A stretch of 64,000 bases of DNA from positions 56,129,481-56,193,480 of the forward strand of contig CM061236.1 in NCBI GenBank assembly GCA_030848705.1. The letters run 5' to 3'. Of this stretch, positions 48,101-59,277 are shown piece after piece. A program made the translations under genes and the position numbers. The notes beneath the pieces were generated by a model. The model was not told the DNA's origin. It saw nothing but the letters and a program-made list of their open reading frames with translations, and made no database searches. The stretch's first letter is position 1, and each line of letters begins with the position of its first letter. The DNA is from Heracleum sosnowskyi. Lineage: Eukaryota; Streptophyta; Magnoliopsida; Apiales; Apiaceae.

Positions 48101-48390
48101 AAGCACTTGTCCTTTCTGAAATCTACATTGTAGCCTTTATCACAGAACTGACTGATGCTTAGAAGATTGTGCTTTAATCCTTCAACAAGAGAGATGTTTT
48201 CAATGATGACATTTCCAGCTTTCAATTTACCATATCCCGTAGTGAATCCTTTGCTGTCATCTCCAAAGGTTACAATCGGGCCGGTCTTCTTAACCACCTC
48301 TGTAAGCAGGGACTCTTCACCTGTCATGTGTCTAGAACAGCCACTATCCAGAATCCACACAACCTTTGAGCTTTTAACCTTACCCTGCAA
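45145..48390 (-). CDS. Copia-B Pol polyprotein, intact
   Basis: 1081 residues without a break. Protease (ILDSGCSRHMTG, about residue 15), GAG-pre-integrase finger (WHKKLSHLN...CEACEKGK, about 145-185), integrase with its D, D and E (MDLFGPVNV, SDNGTEF, NGVVERKNR), RT with MDVKSAFLNGELEEEVYVEQ and catalytic YVDDIIFGS (about residue 766), and RNase H (CKIDRKSTSGS, TAEAEYIAAGSCCAQ, FCDNTSAIAIS), ending NIS-like with GELGMLNLSD. The first in-frame codons follow an AG|GGT acceptor-like site, and no early ATG exists. This suggests expression by splicing or recoding after gag. Confidence 0.93.
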   Translation of the reverse strand: MQGKVKSSKVVWILDSGCSRHMTGEESLLTEVVKKTGPIVTFGDDSKGFTTGYGKLKAGNVIIENISLVEGLKHNLLSISQFCDKGYNVDFRKDKCLITNRKDEKLTLLGVRKGNLFIADLSSTSEGEVTCFYAKASSEQSWLWHKKLSHLNFKTMNSLVKRELVRGLPLMEFNQEGLCEACEKGKSKKASHGSKGMTSITEPLQLIHMDLFGPVNVMSLSRNRYALVMVDDYSKYTWVLFIQTKDEATQLIIDHIKKIEVEAKLPVRTIRSDNGTEFKNAVLNDFCSEKGISRQFSAPRTPQQNGVVERKNRTLVEAARTMLSESKLPTYFWAEAVNTACYTQNRTLINKDHEKTPYELMANKKPTLKYFHVFGAKCFVLKDGEHLGKFDAKADEGIFLGYSLESKAFRVYVIEDKKVLESFNVTFDDTKRPGLQTGENSESLVFENLSGDLSDNEEVPEVVTVINNNHNDNDSGPSGDQSGNPQHTGSTSQSSESTDQTVNNSGGAGEGSTSHTPQHLEQGESSRSHLPRQRVWNRDHPFHLIIGDPDTGVRTRRTSQNECHYSGFLSETEPKKVEDALDDPDWVIAMQEELNQFERQKVWKLVPRPKGKSVIGTRWVFRNKLDEDGIVTRNKARLVAKGYSQEEGIDYDETYAPVARLEAIRMFLAFAAHSNYKVYQMDVKSAFLNGELEEEVYVEQPPGFEDSKLADFVYFLFKALYGLKQAPRTWYDTLSEFLLENDFTRGVVDKTLFVKKHKNDLILVQVYVDDIIFGSTNDDLCKRFAKLMQSRYEMSMMGELSFFLGLQVYQKQDGIFICQSKYIKDLLKKYQMEDSSTAKTPMPTATKLDKDETGKKVDITGYRGMIGSLLYLTASRPDIMFATCLCARFQSDPKESHLIAVKRIFRYLKGTPNLGIWYPKDTGFDLIGYTDSDFAGCKIDRKSTSGSCQFLGRRLVSWHSKKQHSVSTSTAEAEYIAAGSCCAQILWMRNQLRDYGLLLTKIPIFCDNTSAIAISNNPVQHSRTKHIDIRYHFIREHVMNGTVELHFVPTEDQIADIFTKPLDESTFNKLVGELGMLNLSD

Positions 48391-48401
48391 TCACAGATTG
48401 A

Positions 48402-50828
48402 TTAAGCGGACTTTGGTACCCAAAATTGTTTGGGTCCTGAAGGTTTAGATGATTTAACAGGAGTAACATTCAATTTGGTCTTACCCTGTTTGATATTCAT
48501 AGTATCTGTGGATTTAACATTATCAGTGCTATTGCTACTATCAGACATCAACTTAAAATAAGCATGCATGATGTTGTACTTACATATCAAACACTATTTC
48601 TTTCCACAGGGCTCATGATTATCAGGCATGTCAGACATGTTATGCATTTCAGAAGTATTAGCAGTTTCTACTTTAACCTTTTTACATGCATGTGTAAGGT
48701 GTCCAGCAGAATTACAAATAGAACACAACTTCCTAGATGCAATGGGAGAAGATGGAACCAATTCCTGATTAACAATCTTTTTCCTCCCATTCCTGTTCTT
48801 TTTAACATTACTAACTAAGGAACCTACTTCAGTTTTAGGTAAATCAGGTTTAGGTAATGCATTCTTTACTGATTTCCTAGGTAACTTAGTCTTTACCTCT
48901 TTTTCCTTCACTAAATCCTCCTCAAGCAATTCTTGAGCTATGAAAAGATCATCCTCATAAAAGAGAGGTGGAAATGGCTTAACAAAAACTGGACAATCAA
49001 CATTCTTAAGAACATGTGGAGTATTCCTTTTGACAACTGAAGGTGTCACAGGGAATTCCAAAATCTTCTTACCAGCTTTCTTGTTATAGTCAAATCCTAT
49101 AGCAGTTTTATTCTCTACGGCCTGAGTATCAATGATTTCCTTAGCCACTAGAGCGGAATTCTTAAAAGCATTCAGCTTCAAATCTAGATCTGAAATCTGC
49201 TTCCTGAGGATAGTCTCTATCTCATCATTACACTTGACCTTGTTCTCTAAGTACGCATTCTTTTGCTTAAGATCTTCTAATGTTACAGCTACAAGCTCTA
49301 GTTCTTCATTTTTAGATTCTAGCCTTTTAATCTTAAGAACTAGTTTAGCATTTTCCATTTCAGATGCTAGCATGCTTGTGTGTACATTAAACAATTCTAC
49401 ACTAAGATCTTGCACAGTTTTCTTGTACTCAGAATTAGACATATCAATTATAGTTAAGATAGGTACCTGAGATGATTGAGGTGATTCCTCTGAAGAGTCA
49501 GCCATTAGAGCGACATTTACATATTCCTCCTCTTCATCCGAATCAGTATCATCCCAGTGCTTTCCCTCTGCTATGTAAGCCTTCCCTTTCTGCTTTCCAG
49601 AGAATGCCTCCAACTGCTGTTTAAGCTTGGCATTCTCCTTCTTCAACTCATCATAAGAATCCTTCTTTCCATAGACATCTTTCATGTCTCTTGCTTGACG
49701 AGGCTTCCGGCATTCAGTGGCGAAATGCCCTAACTCATTGCAGTTATAGCATCTTGATTTGCTTCTATCAATCATGCCAGTCTTGTAGCCTCCCTTAAAG
49801 CCTGTACTAGGTGTATAATTGCTCTTCTGGAATCTGTTGGTTGAGCCCTTGAACTTGTACTTAGGGTTTCTCTTGAAACGAATATGACTAAACTTTGCAG
49901 CTAAGTACGCCATGGTTTTGTCTTCCATTTGCTCAAGCTCTTCTAGGGTGCAGTAATCACTTTCATCAACACCCAGATTCACAGAATCCATTTCTGCTTC
50001 TATTATCACCTCCTTTCCAGCTCTTTGGGTTTGAACCTGAATCTCAGAAGTTATTGGTTCATCCACTACAAGTGCTGCTGATCTCACAAGTGCATTGTGC
50101 TTGCTGTCCACTGTCCCTGATCCGTAGATTATCACCCTTTGTTCCTGTTCCATCTCATAGGTCTTCAACTTGCCATAGATCATCTCTAATGACATCTTTG
50201 TGAAGTCAATTCTTTCCCTAATGGATGATGACTTGTGTTCTACATTATGGGGCAGCGTCATCATGAACTTCCTGTTCGATTCTCTCAGTGGATAGGTCTT
50301 TCCTTTCATTGCCAATTCATTGAGGAGCTTAGTATACTTCTCAAAGACCTGAGTTATACTTTCTCCTGGCAGTGACCTAAACGCTTCATATTGAGAAGTC
50401 AGAATGTCCAATCTGTTTTCCTACACGTCTTCAGTTCCTTCCATAATTAGGTTAATGGTATCCCACATATGTTTCCCGCTTGTACAGTTCATCAACTGAT
50501 AGCTCATTTCCTTGTCCGCGGAGTCCGCCAATATCAACATTAAACCGGTGTCCAAACGAATCAGTTCTTTGTCAGAATCTGTAAATTCACTTATATCCTT
50601 AGGTTGGGTGCCTGAAGGAATCCTGCTACCATCAGGAGCTGTAGATTCACTAACTGGTTTCATTGGTACAAACGGTCCGTTCTCTAATATGCCAATATAC
50701 AACGGATTAGATGCCTTGATAAATAACAACATCTTCATCTTCCACAAACCGAAATCATCTCTAGTAAACGGGGGAACTTTAATACCAGCGGTTGTCTTTG
50801 GAGCACTCATGGTTTCTGAAAATTTCAA
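48402..50828 (-). pseudogene. Copia-B Gag, two in-frame TAG codons
   Basis: One frame from 50828 (or the Met codon at 50810) to the stop at 48402, interrupted by TAG at 50421-50423 and 48594-48596. The copia gag domain is recognisable (FGLWKMKMLLFIKASNPLYI, TILTSQ-type region DILTSQYEAF, FMMTLPHNVE). Zinc knuckle 1 at about residue 359 is canonical (CYNCNELGHFATEC), and knuckle 2 near the end is too (CSICNSAGHLTHAC). Coiled-coil segments lie between. The real end is marked by KQFWVPKSA, which matches KETWVPKST at the end of copia-C Gag. Confidence 0.88.
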
Positions 50829-50956
50829 ATTGTTTAAAATTCAAGAAATTCCAATTAAATGAAAAATTTTGAAAGTTAAAAATTTTGCTTCGAATTTTCA
50901 CGCTACGTTTGATTTTGGTCTCATTCACCGGATCTGATTTGTATATCAATCAAGTC

Positions 50957-50968
50957 GCTCTGATACCA
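50957..50968 (-). promoter_or_regulatory. Primer binding site (initiator tRNA-Met) of copia-B
   Basis: On the minus strand TGGTATCAGAGC follows the 5' LTR after two bases, as in the other two copia elements. Confidence 0.92.
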
Positions 50969-50970
50969 AT

Positions 50971-52093
50971 TGTTAGGTCCAAAGTATCGTAGAAGGGGGG
51001 GTTGAATACGATACTCACAAATAATTTAATTTCGTTCGCGGATTAATCTTTTGTTCTATAACGAAATCAAACACACCAAACCAAATCAAGTTTCGGGGAA
51101 TATATCTTTTTATAAATATAAACCTCGAGGGGTGCTACAATTTCTAATCCGTAGATTAGCGTCAATGAGTTTAAGGTAACACAAATACAAAACAATAATC
51201 AAGTTCTGAGCACTATTAATTTCTCTGGTAATTTTCTCCGGCTCTTCTCTCTCTCAGTTATGTGTCTGTGTTGAATACCTTAACTGAAGAAGACACAATC
51301 TTCTCTCTGTATTAATTGTAGTCTGTTTTGAAAAACCATCGAATGAGAATTGTAGAAACAATCCTGGCCGTTGGATCTTCATCAACCTTTCAGAAAAGGA
51401 ATTCTTTTCACCTGCTCCCATAATAAAAAACCATCGAATGAATAAAAATCCATCGAATTAAATAAATTAATTTGTCATTCGATAGTTTTTAAATCAAAAC
51501 TATCGGATGCCAAACTAATTTACTTTGGTTTTTAATTAATCATTTCAACTACCATTCGATAGTTTTTCAATTAGAAAAACCATCGAATTTCTCTTTCTTG
51601 TCTTTAGTCCATAAATGATTCCACTGAGCTTCTGGGTGTTTAAGAAATAGACTGTATCAATTTCTTCTGAGACGATAAAACAACCTGATCTTTTTAGTGT
51701 CGTCACCTAGTGCAACTGGTCTGGTTCACAGATGAATAACACTTGATCAATTCTTATTTTATATCTTCAATACAATGCTGCTGATACGTCCCTTGTCCTT
51801 CTGGTTGCTTCATCACTGGAATCCCGTGGTACTGAACCCTAAATCATTCACATACTTCTGTCGTCTTGAAAGTCTTGTTTCTTTTGCTGTCACTGAGGCT
51901 TGAACATTTTCATGAACTTCTTTCCGTGACCTGTTTACGGACTTCAAGAATACATAACGTATTTTGATTTTTTGTGTTTACCTTTTCTTCTTTGATTCTG
52001 GATTCCTGTGCTTCTGTTAATATTATTGTCTGTCTTGTCCTTTGTTGAGTTGTAGTTATCTCTTTTAGATCTTATGTTACATTATGCTTTACA
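50971..52093 (-). repeat. 5' LTR of copia-B (right copy)
   Basis: 1123 bp, nearly identical to 38600-39726. A minus-strand TATA-like TATTTATAAAAAG lies near 51105-51120, and CATCGAAT/TTCGATAG words recur. Confidence 0.97.
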
Positions 52094-53530
52094 TGGACCC
52101 TTGTACCAAGACCCAAAAACAGATCTATTGTTGGTACAAAGTGGGTTTTCAGAAAGAAAACAGACAGTGATGGAGTGATTACAAGGAATAAAGCTAGACT
52201 TGTAGAAAAAGGATATTCTCAACAGGAAGGAATTGACTATGATGAAACCTTTGCTCCAGTTGCAAGATTGGAGGCCATAAGGATTTTTCTAGCATATGCT
52301 ACTAAAAAAAAGTTCAAAATCTTTCAGATGGATGTGAAAAGTGCTTTTCTCAATGGGAAACTTGAAGAAGAAGTCTTTGTTGAACAACCACCTGGATTTG
52401 TGGATCTCAAACATCCAGATTATGTCTACAGGCTTGACAAAGCTCTTTATGGACTAAAGCAAGCACCTAGAGCATGGTATGAAACTCTGGCTAAATTTCT
52501 TTTATAAAGTGGGTTCACTAGAGGTACAATTGATAAAACCTTGTTCTATTTCAACATTGGTAATGATCTGCTTTTAGTTCAAATCTATGTGGATGACATA
52601 ATCTTTGGGTCTACTAATGATAAACTCTGTAAGAAGTTTGCAAAGCTAATGCAGTCAAGATATTAAATGAGCATGATGGGAGAGCTTAGTTATTTTCTAG
52701 GCTTACAAGTAAAGCAAACAGATGATGGGATTTTTATCAATCAAGTAAAATATACCAGAAATCTTCTCAAGAAATTTGGTATGCTTGATAGTTCATCTGC
52801 AACAACTCCTATGGCAACTACAACAAAGCTAGACAAAGACACAGGAGCCTCAGTAGATATGACAAACTACAGAGGGATGATAGGGTCTCTTCTTTATCTA
52901 ACTGCAAGTAGACCAGACATCATGTATGCAACTTGCCTTTGTGCAAGATTTCAAGCAGATCCCAGAGAGCCTCATCTAACAGCTGTGAAGAGAATTTTCA
53001 AATATCTCAAAGGAACCATAACCCTTGGTTTGTGGTACCCTAGAGAGTCAGAGTTTAAATTAATTGGTTACTCTGATGCAGATTTTGCAGGCTGTAAGAT
53101 AGACAAAAAAAGTACAAGTGGAAGCTGTCAATTTTTAGGTGACAGATTAGTTTCTTGGTACAGCAAGAAACAGAAATCAATTTCCACATCCACAGCAGAA
53201 GCAGAGTATATTGCTGCTGGTAGCTGTTGTGCACAGATTTTATGGATGAAGAATCAATTGCTGGATTATGGATTAAGGTACTCTAAAATACCTATTTTCT
53301 GTGATAATCAAAGTGCTATTGCTATGACAGGTAATCCAGTACAGCATTCCATGACCAAGCACATCAGCATAAGGTATCATTTTATCAGGGAACATGTGGA
53401 AGAAGGAAATATTGAGCTTCATTTTGTGTCTACAGACCAACAGCTTGCCGATATTTTCACCAAGCCTTTGAGTGAAGCTATCTTTACAAGACTGGTAAAT
53501 GAACTTGGAATGGTCTCTGGTTTTGACTAG

Positions 53531-54865
53531 AGATACTGGTTAGACTCAAAATCTATACTTCTGTGATTTGTTGCTCATGATTCTTTGCATATGTTAACTG
53601 TCATTCATACCAGTTTGTCAAACTCTGAAATCATACTCTGTTAAGTCATACTCTGTCAGTTAAACTCTGATGCTAAACTCTGATGTTAAACTCTGATTGT
53701 GATTTTGTCTGAAACATATGGACCGATGAAGAAAATTGTATGAAGCATGATTCTCAGTAAGTAATCATGAATCCTTCTGCGTGATATAAATTCTGATTTC
53801 AAAATGTGCAGAAATTTTATCCACAGCATGATACTGTCTCTATATTTATGGCATCTCTTAGTTCATTGATCCTATACACTGAGTCTGTATTAGCTGTTTA
53901 CACTTTCTCTCATAAATTAATTGTATTAACTGATGAAAAGTCTAAACTCTGATAATTAGTTGCTAATATTTCACCCTCATATCAAAAGATGCAAAAATAT
54001 GCACAAATTCCTTTGAGATCATGTTGTGCCTAGGACGACCCATGAACTTATTGTATGAAATAAGGGCTAAAATTTTTGATTTTTGGTGACTAGTGCCAAC
54101 CACTGATTACTGGAAAAATTAAAAAAAAAACGAAGGGGTGAAAATAATAAATTTATAGGTACAGAGTTTAGATGATATCAGATTTTGTATTATACATGAG
54201 AGTTTGAGCAACCAGTTTTTACTGATTTATTTTGTGGATTTTATGCACTTTGAGATGATCTAAATATTTATATTCAGTAAACTCTGCTAAGTCACACACA
54301 AATATTCACATCTGTACAGTTTGTGAAAAGAGTTTATGAATAAAGAAGGAGGATTGGTAAATACTGATGCACTATGTATTCTACGCCGAGGTAATTTAAT
54401 TTTAATCTCCGATGATTAAAATAAATTTTGTTTGTTTCAGACATATTATGATTTTGAGAAAAGACATTTGTTTTGAAAATTCAAAAGAGCATGATTGGAC
54501 AGTTGTTAAAAAGTGTATTTAACAGAGGAGAGAGGTTGAGTGTCTAGGAAAGTGTAAAAGGCTGTAATTATTGCTATTTTTACTGCGCATGCGCATTGGA
54601 AACTGCCATTTACTGCTGTCAGTCATTGTATATGTGCCACGTGTCCCGCTCACACGATTCACGGAGTAAAACAGTTGTGTGTATTGATTAGAAACTGTTC
54701 AGTTTTTAATTCTTTCTTTTTGTATTAATATACAATACACATATTCGTTTAAACGTTTCACAACTTACTCCAATACGCACACATACACATTTTCACAAAC
54801 ACTTTTACTGCAAACACTCTCGAACTTTCTCTAAGCCATTCTCTGTTTATTTCTTAATCGTACTA
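53531..54865 (+). other. Copia-A spacer between pol and ORF3
   Basis: 1.3 kb without a gene. At 53615-53700 the word AAACTCTGA or close variants (CATACTCTGTTA) repeat about every 12-30 bases, and further copies lie near 53941 and 54276. A TATA-like AATATACAATAC region near 54725 and a CA-rich leader before the ORF3 start could form a promoter. This position corresponds to the CTATCGA cluster of copia-B. Confidence 0.6.
53615..53700 (+). repeat. Cluster of AAACTCTGA motifs
   Basis: Four exact AAACTCTGA words plus two ACTCTGT variants within 86 bp. More copies occur in gag (35252-35320, 35428), pol (37065, 38047, 38235), ORF3 (57205, 57753) and, reversed, in the LTRs. Confidence 0.88.
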
Positions 54866-57800
54866 ATGGCTTCTACTGCTTTTGTATCTTCTGGGCTTGA
54901 ATTTGTTCCAAATAATTATGTTGCTCCTTTGAATAATGCGAACGCACCGGAGGCGTTTCATTTGATGCAAAATTTTCTTGCCCAATCTCCTATCGGGCGT
55001 GCTCTTGTAGAACCAGAGAAGCTTTCTGTGCTTCAAATCAAAAGCTTTTGGGAAATTGGTGTCTATGATGATGGTGGTGATTCTGGAACACCATCCATTG
55101 TTTTTGAGTTTCAAGAAACAGAGTATGTTATTACTCCTGGTACTGTTCGTGCTGCGATGGGCTTTGGTGAACATAATGCTTACACTATTGCTGTTGGTGA
55201 TGCTGATTTGCTAAGGATGATGAGGGAAATTGGTTATGGTGGATCTTTGACTAAGATAGGTCAATTGAAGCGACCGTTCTTAAGGAAAGAGTGGAGCTTT
55301 TTCTTTGACTGCATAACAAGAACGTTCGGAAAGAAGTGCACAAACTGGGATGCCATACCTACTGATAGTCTCCAAATTGGGTATTCTCTTCTTTATGGTA
55401 CTCATTTTGATTTTGGTAGACTAGTTCTTATTAATTTGGGTGAAAAGATGACTGAGAATAGGGGAGTAGTTTACTTTGCTAGATTCTGTCAGCTTTTATT
55501 TTCTGCCTGTGTTAGTGGGGTAGAAATTATTGATGCAGATGTGATTCCATGTTTTAAATTGCACAAACGTATATTCTCAGATCTTATAAACAAGGATGTA
55601 AAGAAGGGTAATGTAGGTGATCTTTTACTGCCTGCATTAGTGCAACAGTGTTTGGATGATTCTATCCAAGTAGAACAACAACAAGAACCAGTAAATATTG
55701 AAGTTTCTCCATCTCCAACCCAACCAATTCGTACTGGTGGTAGAATCAAACACAGGGCTTTCAAACCTGCAAAGATTGTTAAGCCAGCTACTGAAGTTGG
55801 AGTATCAAAATCTTCTGTGCGAAAGTCTGTTGGTACATCTAAGAAGAGTAGAGCAAAGAGACTAAGGTCTGATGATGTAGAAGATTCTGAAACTTTACAT
55901 CATAGAAGAAGAAGACTGGTAGCTGACTATCTGTTTGATGAGTTAGATGAAGATGTTTCTGAAGCTGTTCCTGAGGCTGTTCCTGTAGATGTTTCTGAAG
56001 CTGAACTGAATGTAGATCCTGATGTTATAATTCAGGATGCTGCTGTAGATGTTGAAGCTACTGTGCCCACAGAGGACAGAGCAAATGCTGATGTCCATTT
56101 TGAAGCTGATAATGAAGCTGCAAATGCTGATCATTTTGTTGATCCTTTGGACATGGATATTGAAGCACATCCTGCAATCAGTGTTTGTGACACTGAGGAT
56201 GTGGCAGCTGATCAAGCCACTCTGGTAATTGAAGGGTCTATGGCAACTCATACAGAGATTCTCTCTGTCACCAATCAAGTTCTTGAAGTTGGTGATGAGG
56301 TTGATCAGAAAGCCAAATCTGTCTCATCTGAGAAGATTATTGAAGCTGTTGTGGAGAAAATGAATGAAGTTACAGCAAAGAATAAAGAAGAAAAAGTTAC
56401 TGAGGAAGTAAACTCGGAAGCTTTTGCGGAGCAAACTCTTGATGAAGCTGCACAGTCAAATGTTGAAGTTACTGCAGAGAATGTAGTTGAAGAAGCTGCA
56501 GAGCCCTTAGTAGAAAATGTTGTTGAAGACAGGGTTGTTTCTGATAGTCATGTTCACACTTCTGTAAATTCTGATCATGCAGACTCTGATGAATCCATAC
56601 CTTTTCTAAGGGATCCTACTGCTGAGACTGTCAAGGAAAATCAAACTACCACTGAAGCTCATTTTCGAGAAATGTATTATGCAAACTGGTCAGGAGCAGA
56701 TTGTATTTTCTCTAAACAAAGGACTGCTGATTTTGTTGATAAATCTGCTAAAGAAATTTCAAATCCAGAGCTTCTTAGTCACTTAAAGGCTACAATAGTG
56801 CAATTGAAGTCTCTTACCAATCACTTTGATGAGACTCACAAAGCTGTGATAGGCCTGAGCAATGATATTGTTGCTAAGGAGTTGGCCTTGAAGATTGATA
56901 GATCTAAATATTCTTCTATGATCAAGGATCAGGTGGAAATAAAGCAAAGGCTAAGCAAAGTTGAGAGCAATCAAGATGAAATGTCTACAAAGATTGATTC
57001 TATTGCTGCGTCTTTGGAATTGCTGACATCAGTGCTTATTCCTGATGATGTCAAAAAGGGGGAGAGAGTTCCTAAAGACAAATGCAAAAGGGCTCCAACT
57101 CTAAGACGGAGGGATGATGCAACTGATGGTGGAAGCAAGGATTCAGAGTTTAGGTCAAAGAATTCTCAAGAGCAAGGGAGACTTAGGTCAAACTCTGCTA
57201 AGCTGACAAACTCTGAAAGAGTAAATTCTGGTGTTCAATCTTCTTCAAGACTTAAAAATCTAGCTATTTCAGCTAATCCAATTACTGATGAAGAGATTGC
57301 TGCTAAACTCTTTTTGGAAGAACATGGTGGTGAAGCCACAGTTGAAGACATTGATGCTGAATTGTAGATTCTTGCTGAAGAGCATAAAAAGAAAGTTGAA
57401 GCTGGAACTTACAAGCAAAAAGCTGCCAAGGCTCCTAGGAGAAAGGAAAAAGGAATTATTATTAAAGAGAATGTGAACTCTCAACAGAGTTTACAATACT
57501 CAAGGAGGCCTGCTGGAGCAAACACTGACAAAGGAAAAGGAAAATTGATTGAAGAGCCTGAGTTATCAAAGAAAGCTTATTCAACCTCTGACATGGCTCA
57601 TGTTGAATCAAGATCTAATAAATCAACCACTGACGTTGCTCAAGTTGATGATTCTGTTAAAGTTGTGACAACCTCTGACACTGCTCAAGTTGTACAAACT
57701 CAATTAATATCTTCACAACTCCAAGGTACTTTTCGAAGACCATCTAAAGATGAAACTCTGAAGCCAGAAAATGTGAACATTCTACAAAGCAGAACTGTGT

Positions 57801-58486
57801 TAGGAAAGGAATCCTATGATAGATCTGGTTTGGGATCACATAGAGAGAGAAGAATAAATAACAGTCCTTTAGATCATACATCTCTGGCAGAACCTGGTGT
57901 TGGGGTAACTCAAGAAAGCCTTGACAAGTTAGAGTCTGTTCAGATGATATATCACAGAGGAATCAAAAGGGAGTTTCTGTTATATTTTATGGCTGATGGA
58001 AGAGTTTATAGAGTTGGAGAAGCTGACATTCATCTAAAGCTATGGGAAGAGCTGGAGTATGTTTTATATCTGCTAAGAGTGAAAAATCAAAGTACTCACA
58101 ATGCTGCTCAAGTTTTAAGAGAGAGAATGATGAAGTCTAAAGTCTTGTGTGGGGCCAGAATTTCAAGTGCTTATGTTCCTAAGTACAGAGATGCTCATGG
58201 AAAGCTTGTAGAGATGAAAAGGAACAGTGCTAAATTCAATACAACACTTGGAATTAAAGTTTTGGAATTTAACTTGGAGTCAGACAAGTCTTATTTTATC
58301 AGGCTAGGGAATGAGATGAGGAGGAATAGCATCTATTCTCTAAGAGCTGCTATCTACCAGACTGGATAGAGTGATCCAGAATTAAAGGAATTGAAGAAAA
58401 TCATGGTAGATGAGCTAGAAAAGGCTGAAAGAAGACTACTCATTGATTATCTCAGAACAGTGCCTGACATTGAAGAAATAAAGTAA
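54866..58486 (+). pseudogene. Copia-A ORF3 (SIRE-type third ORF), two in-frame stops
   Basis: A 1207-codon frame interrupted by TAG at 57365-57367 and 58367-58369. The N-terminal domain carries YVITPGTVRAAMGF, EWSFFFDCITRTFGKKCTNW, AIPTDSLQIGYSLLYG and DFGRLVLINLG, the same pattern as copia-B ORF3. At about residue 325 is a basic nuclear-localisation-like cluster (KKSRAKRLRSDD), then HHRRRRLV. A long acidic Val/Glu/Asp-rich region and a coiled coil (VEIKQRLSKVESNQDEMSTK) follow. The C-terminal globular part includes VYRVGEADIHLKLWEELEYV and ends with YLRTVPDIEEIK. No membrane helix is visible. Function unknown; related ORFs are often called envelope-like, which this sequence does not support. 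Confidence 0.8.
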
Positions 58487-58620
58487 AGGTTGACTGTAAG
58501 TTTTTAAAGTTTTCTGTTCTAAGTAAAAGTTAAACTCTGTTATGTTATAAACACTGCATTTGTTGTATGTTTTGACATCATCAATTATCTTTTAACTTGT
58601 ACATTTTTGTTATGCACAAG

Positions 58621-58630
58621 TTGGGGGAGA
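58621..58630 (+). promoter_or_regulatory. Polypurine tract of copia-A
   Basis: TTGGGGGAGA lies one base before the 3' LTR. Confidence 0.88.
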
Positions 58631-58631
58631 T

Positions 58632-59126
58632 TGTTAGATATAATTGCTGATGATTATTTATCAGTGTTTAAGCAACAGGTACTCATCAGAGTTTATGCTA
58701 GAAGCCAGTCAGAGTTTGTTAAAGTCTGACGGGGTGAAAGTTTGCTGAAGCTGTCGGTGCTAATATGAAGATTCTAGAAGCAATATATCTTGAAGATGGA
58801 AAGAAGCAAGATATATTGAGATAGCTAAGGAAACGGAACAGAAGACATAAGCAATCCTAATTTGATATAAATTGTATAGCTAATTTGTAGGAATATCAAT
58901 TAGAGATTGAATCTATGTAGCTGTGTACTATATAAACACAGATAGGTTAACCCTAAAAGGGATGCGAATACTGAATACATTATTTTTGTAACCTAGCAGC
59001 TCTCTGTGATATTTTACATCACTGAGAGAAGAGTTATTTAATATAATTCAGTTTATTGTTCATAAACAGTGTTCTTTATTGTTATTCTCATACATATCTT
59101 GATTATATTGTGTATTCGGCCTAACA
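58632..59126 (+). repeat. 3' LTR of copia-A
   Basis: 495 bp, three transitions away from the 5' copy. It is followed by the target duplication TGATC and the last codons of the hAT transposase. Confidence 0.97.
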
Positions 59127-59277
59127 TGATCTTTACTCGAAAGGAAAGACAAGGTTGTGGGATGTTGGTGGTGATAACTTTGATCCACTTGATGGTGCCG
59201 AATCGCTTGAGATAGCGACCCATTCTCTTGATGAGCCCGAGATGGAAGCCATGATTTATCAAGATGATGATGTTTAG

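Larger units (their letters stand above)
38600..52093 (-). mobile_element. Copia-B: SIRE-like Ty1/copia inserted in copia-A pol
   Basis: A 13.5-kb element in reverse orientation, flanked by TGGAC (38595-38599, 52094-52098). LTRs of 1127 and 1123 bp differ by about five substitutions and by the length of one G run. In transcription order: 5' LTR on the right, tRNA-Met site, gag, intact pol, spacer with an iterated AAACTATCGA motif, ORF3, polypurine tract and 3' LTR on the left. Gag carries two in-frame TAG codons and ORF3 one; there are no frameshifts. It is the youngest layer of the nest. Confidence 0.96.
36705..53530 (+). pseudogene. Copia-A pol, split by copia-B
   Basis: Protease (LDSGCSGHMTG), the GAG-pre-integrase zinc finger (HKKLSHLN...CDSCQKAK) and integrase (DLFGPVN, SDNGTEF, ERKNRTLIEAARTML, the DDE core) lie at 36705-38599. 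Copia-B is inserted after the codons for EVWT, with duplicated TGGAC. RT and RNase H resume at 52099: KARLVEKGYSQQEGIDYDET, FQMDVKSAFLNGKLEEE, catalytic YVDDIIFGS, then TAEAEYIAAGSCCAQ and the tail ADIFTKPL, ending at 53530. Two in-frame TAA codons (52505-52507 and 52664-52666) stand where copia-B has glutamate. The two halves would be in the same frame without the insertion. The upstream frame starts at an AG|GGC acceptor-like site, with no ATG. Confidence 0.92.
33871..59126 (+). mobile_element. Copia-A: SIRE-like Ty1/copia retrotransposon, interrupted
   Basis: Both LTRs are 495 bp and differ at only three positions (all transitions). The duplication TGATC flanks the element (33866-33870, 59127-59131). 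Removing the nested copia-B leaves about 11.8 kb: LTR, tRNA-Met primer site, gag, pol (PR-INT-RT-RH), a 1.3-kb spacer, a 1207-codon ORF3, a polypurine tract and LTR. An extra long ORF after pol marks the SIRE/Maximus lineage. There are no frameshifts, but four in-frame stops (52505, 52664, 57365, 58367) plus the copia-B insertion make it defective. The word AAACTCTGA is repeated throughout. Confidence 0.95.
27440..59277 (+). pseudogene. hAT transposase (BED finger, DUF659, dimerisation domain), interrupted
   Basis: The cut-and-paste transposase of the hAT element. Exon 1 begins at the ATG at 27440 with a BED zinc finger (IKCNFCNFEF...KAHF). A one-base frameshift near 27650 and a TAG near 27796 follow, then CACTA-1-type DNA (CACTA-2) at 27910-32135. 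Coding resumes with FFSGGLPFHYARNP, the start of DUF659, with VVSDGWSD and VITDNAP holding acidic residues of the RNase H-like fold. The first intron is 32559-32678 and contains a (TA)n microsatellite. Exon 2 is 32679-33351, intron 33352-33439, and exon 3 starts at 33440. Exon 3 holds the C-terminal dimerisation region (CCERNWSTYSFIHS, RAEDLVYVHTNLRLL). It is cut at 33870 by the copia element and resumes at 59132, ending at the TAG 59275-59277. Confidence 0.9.
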
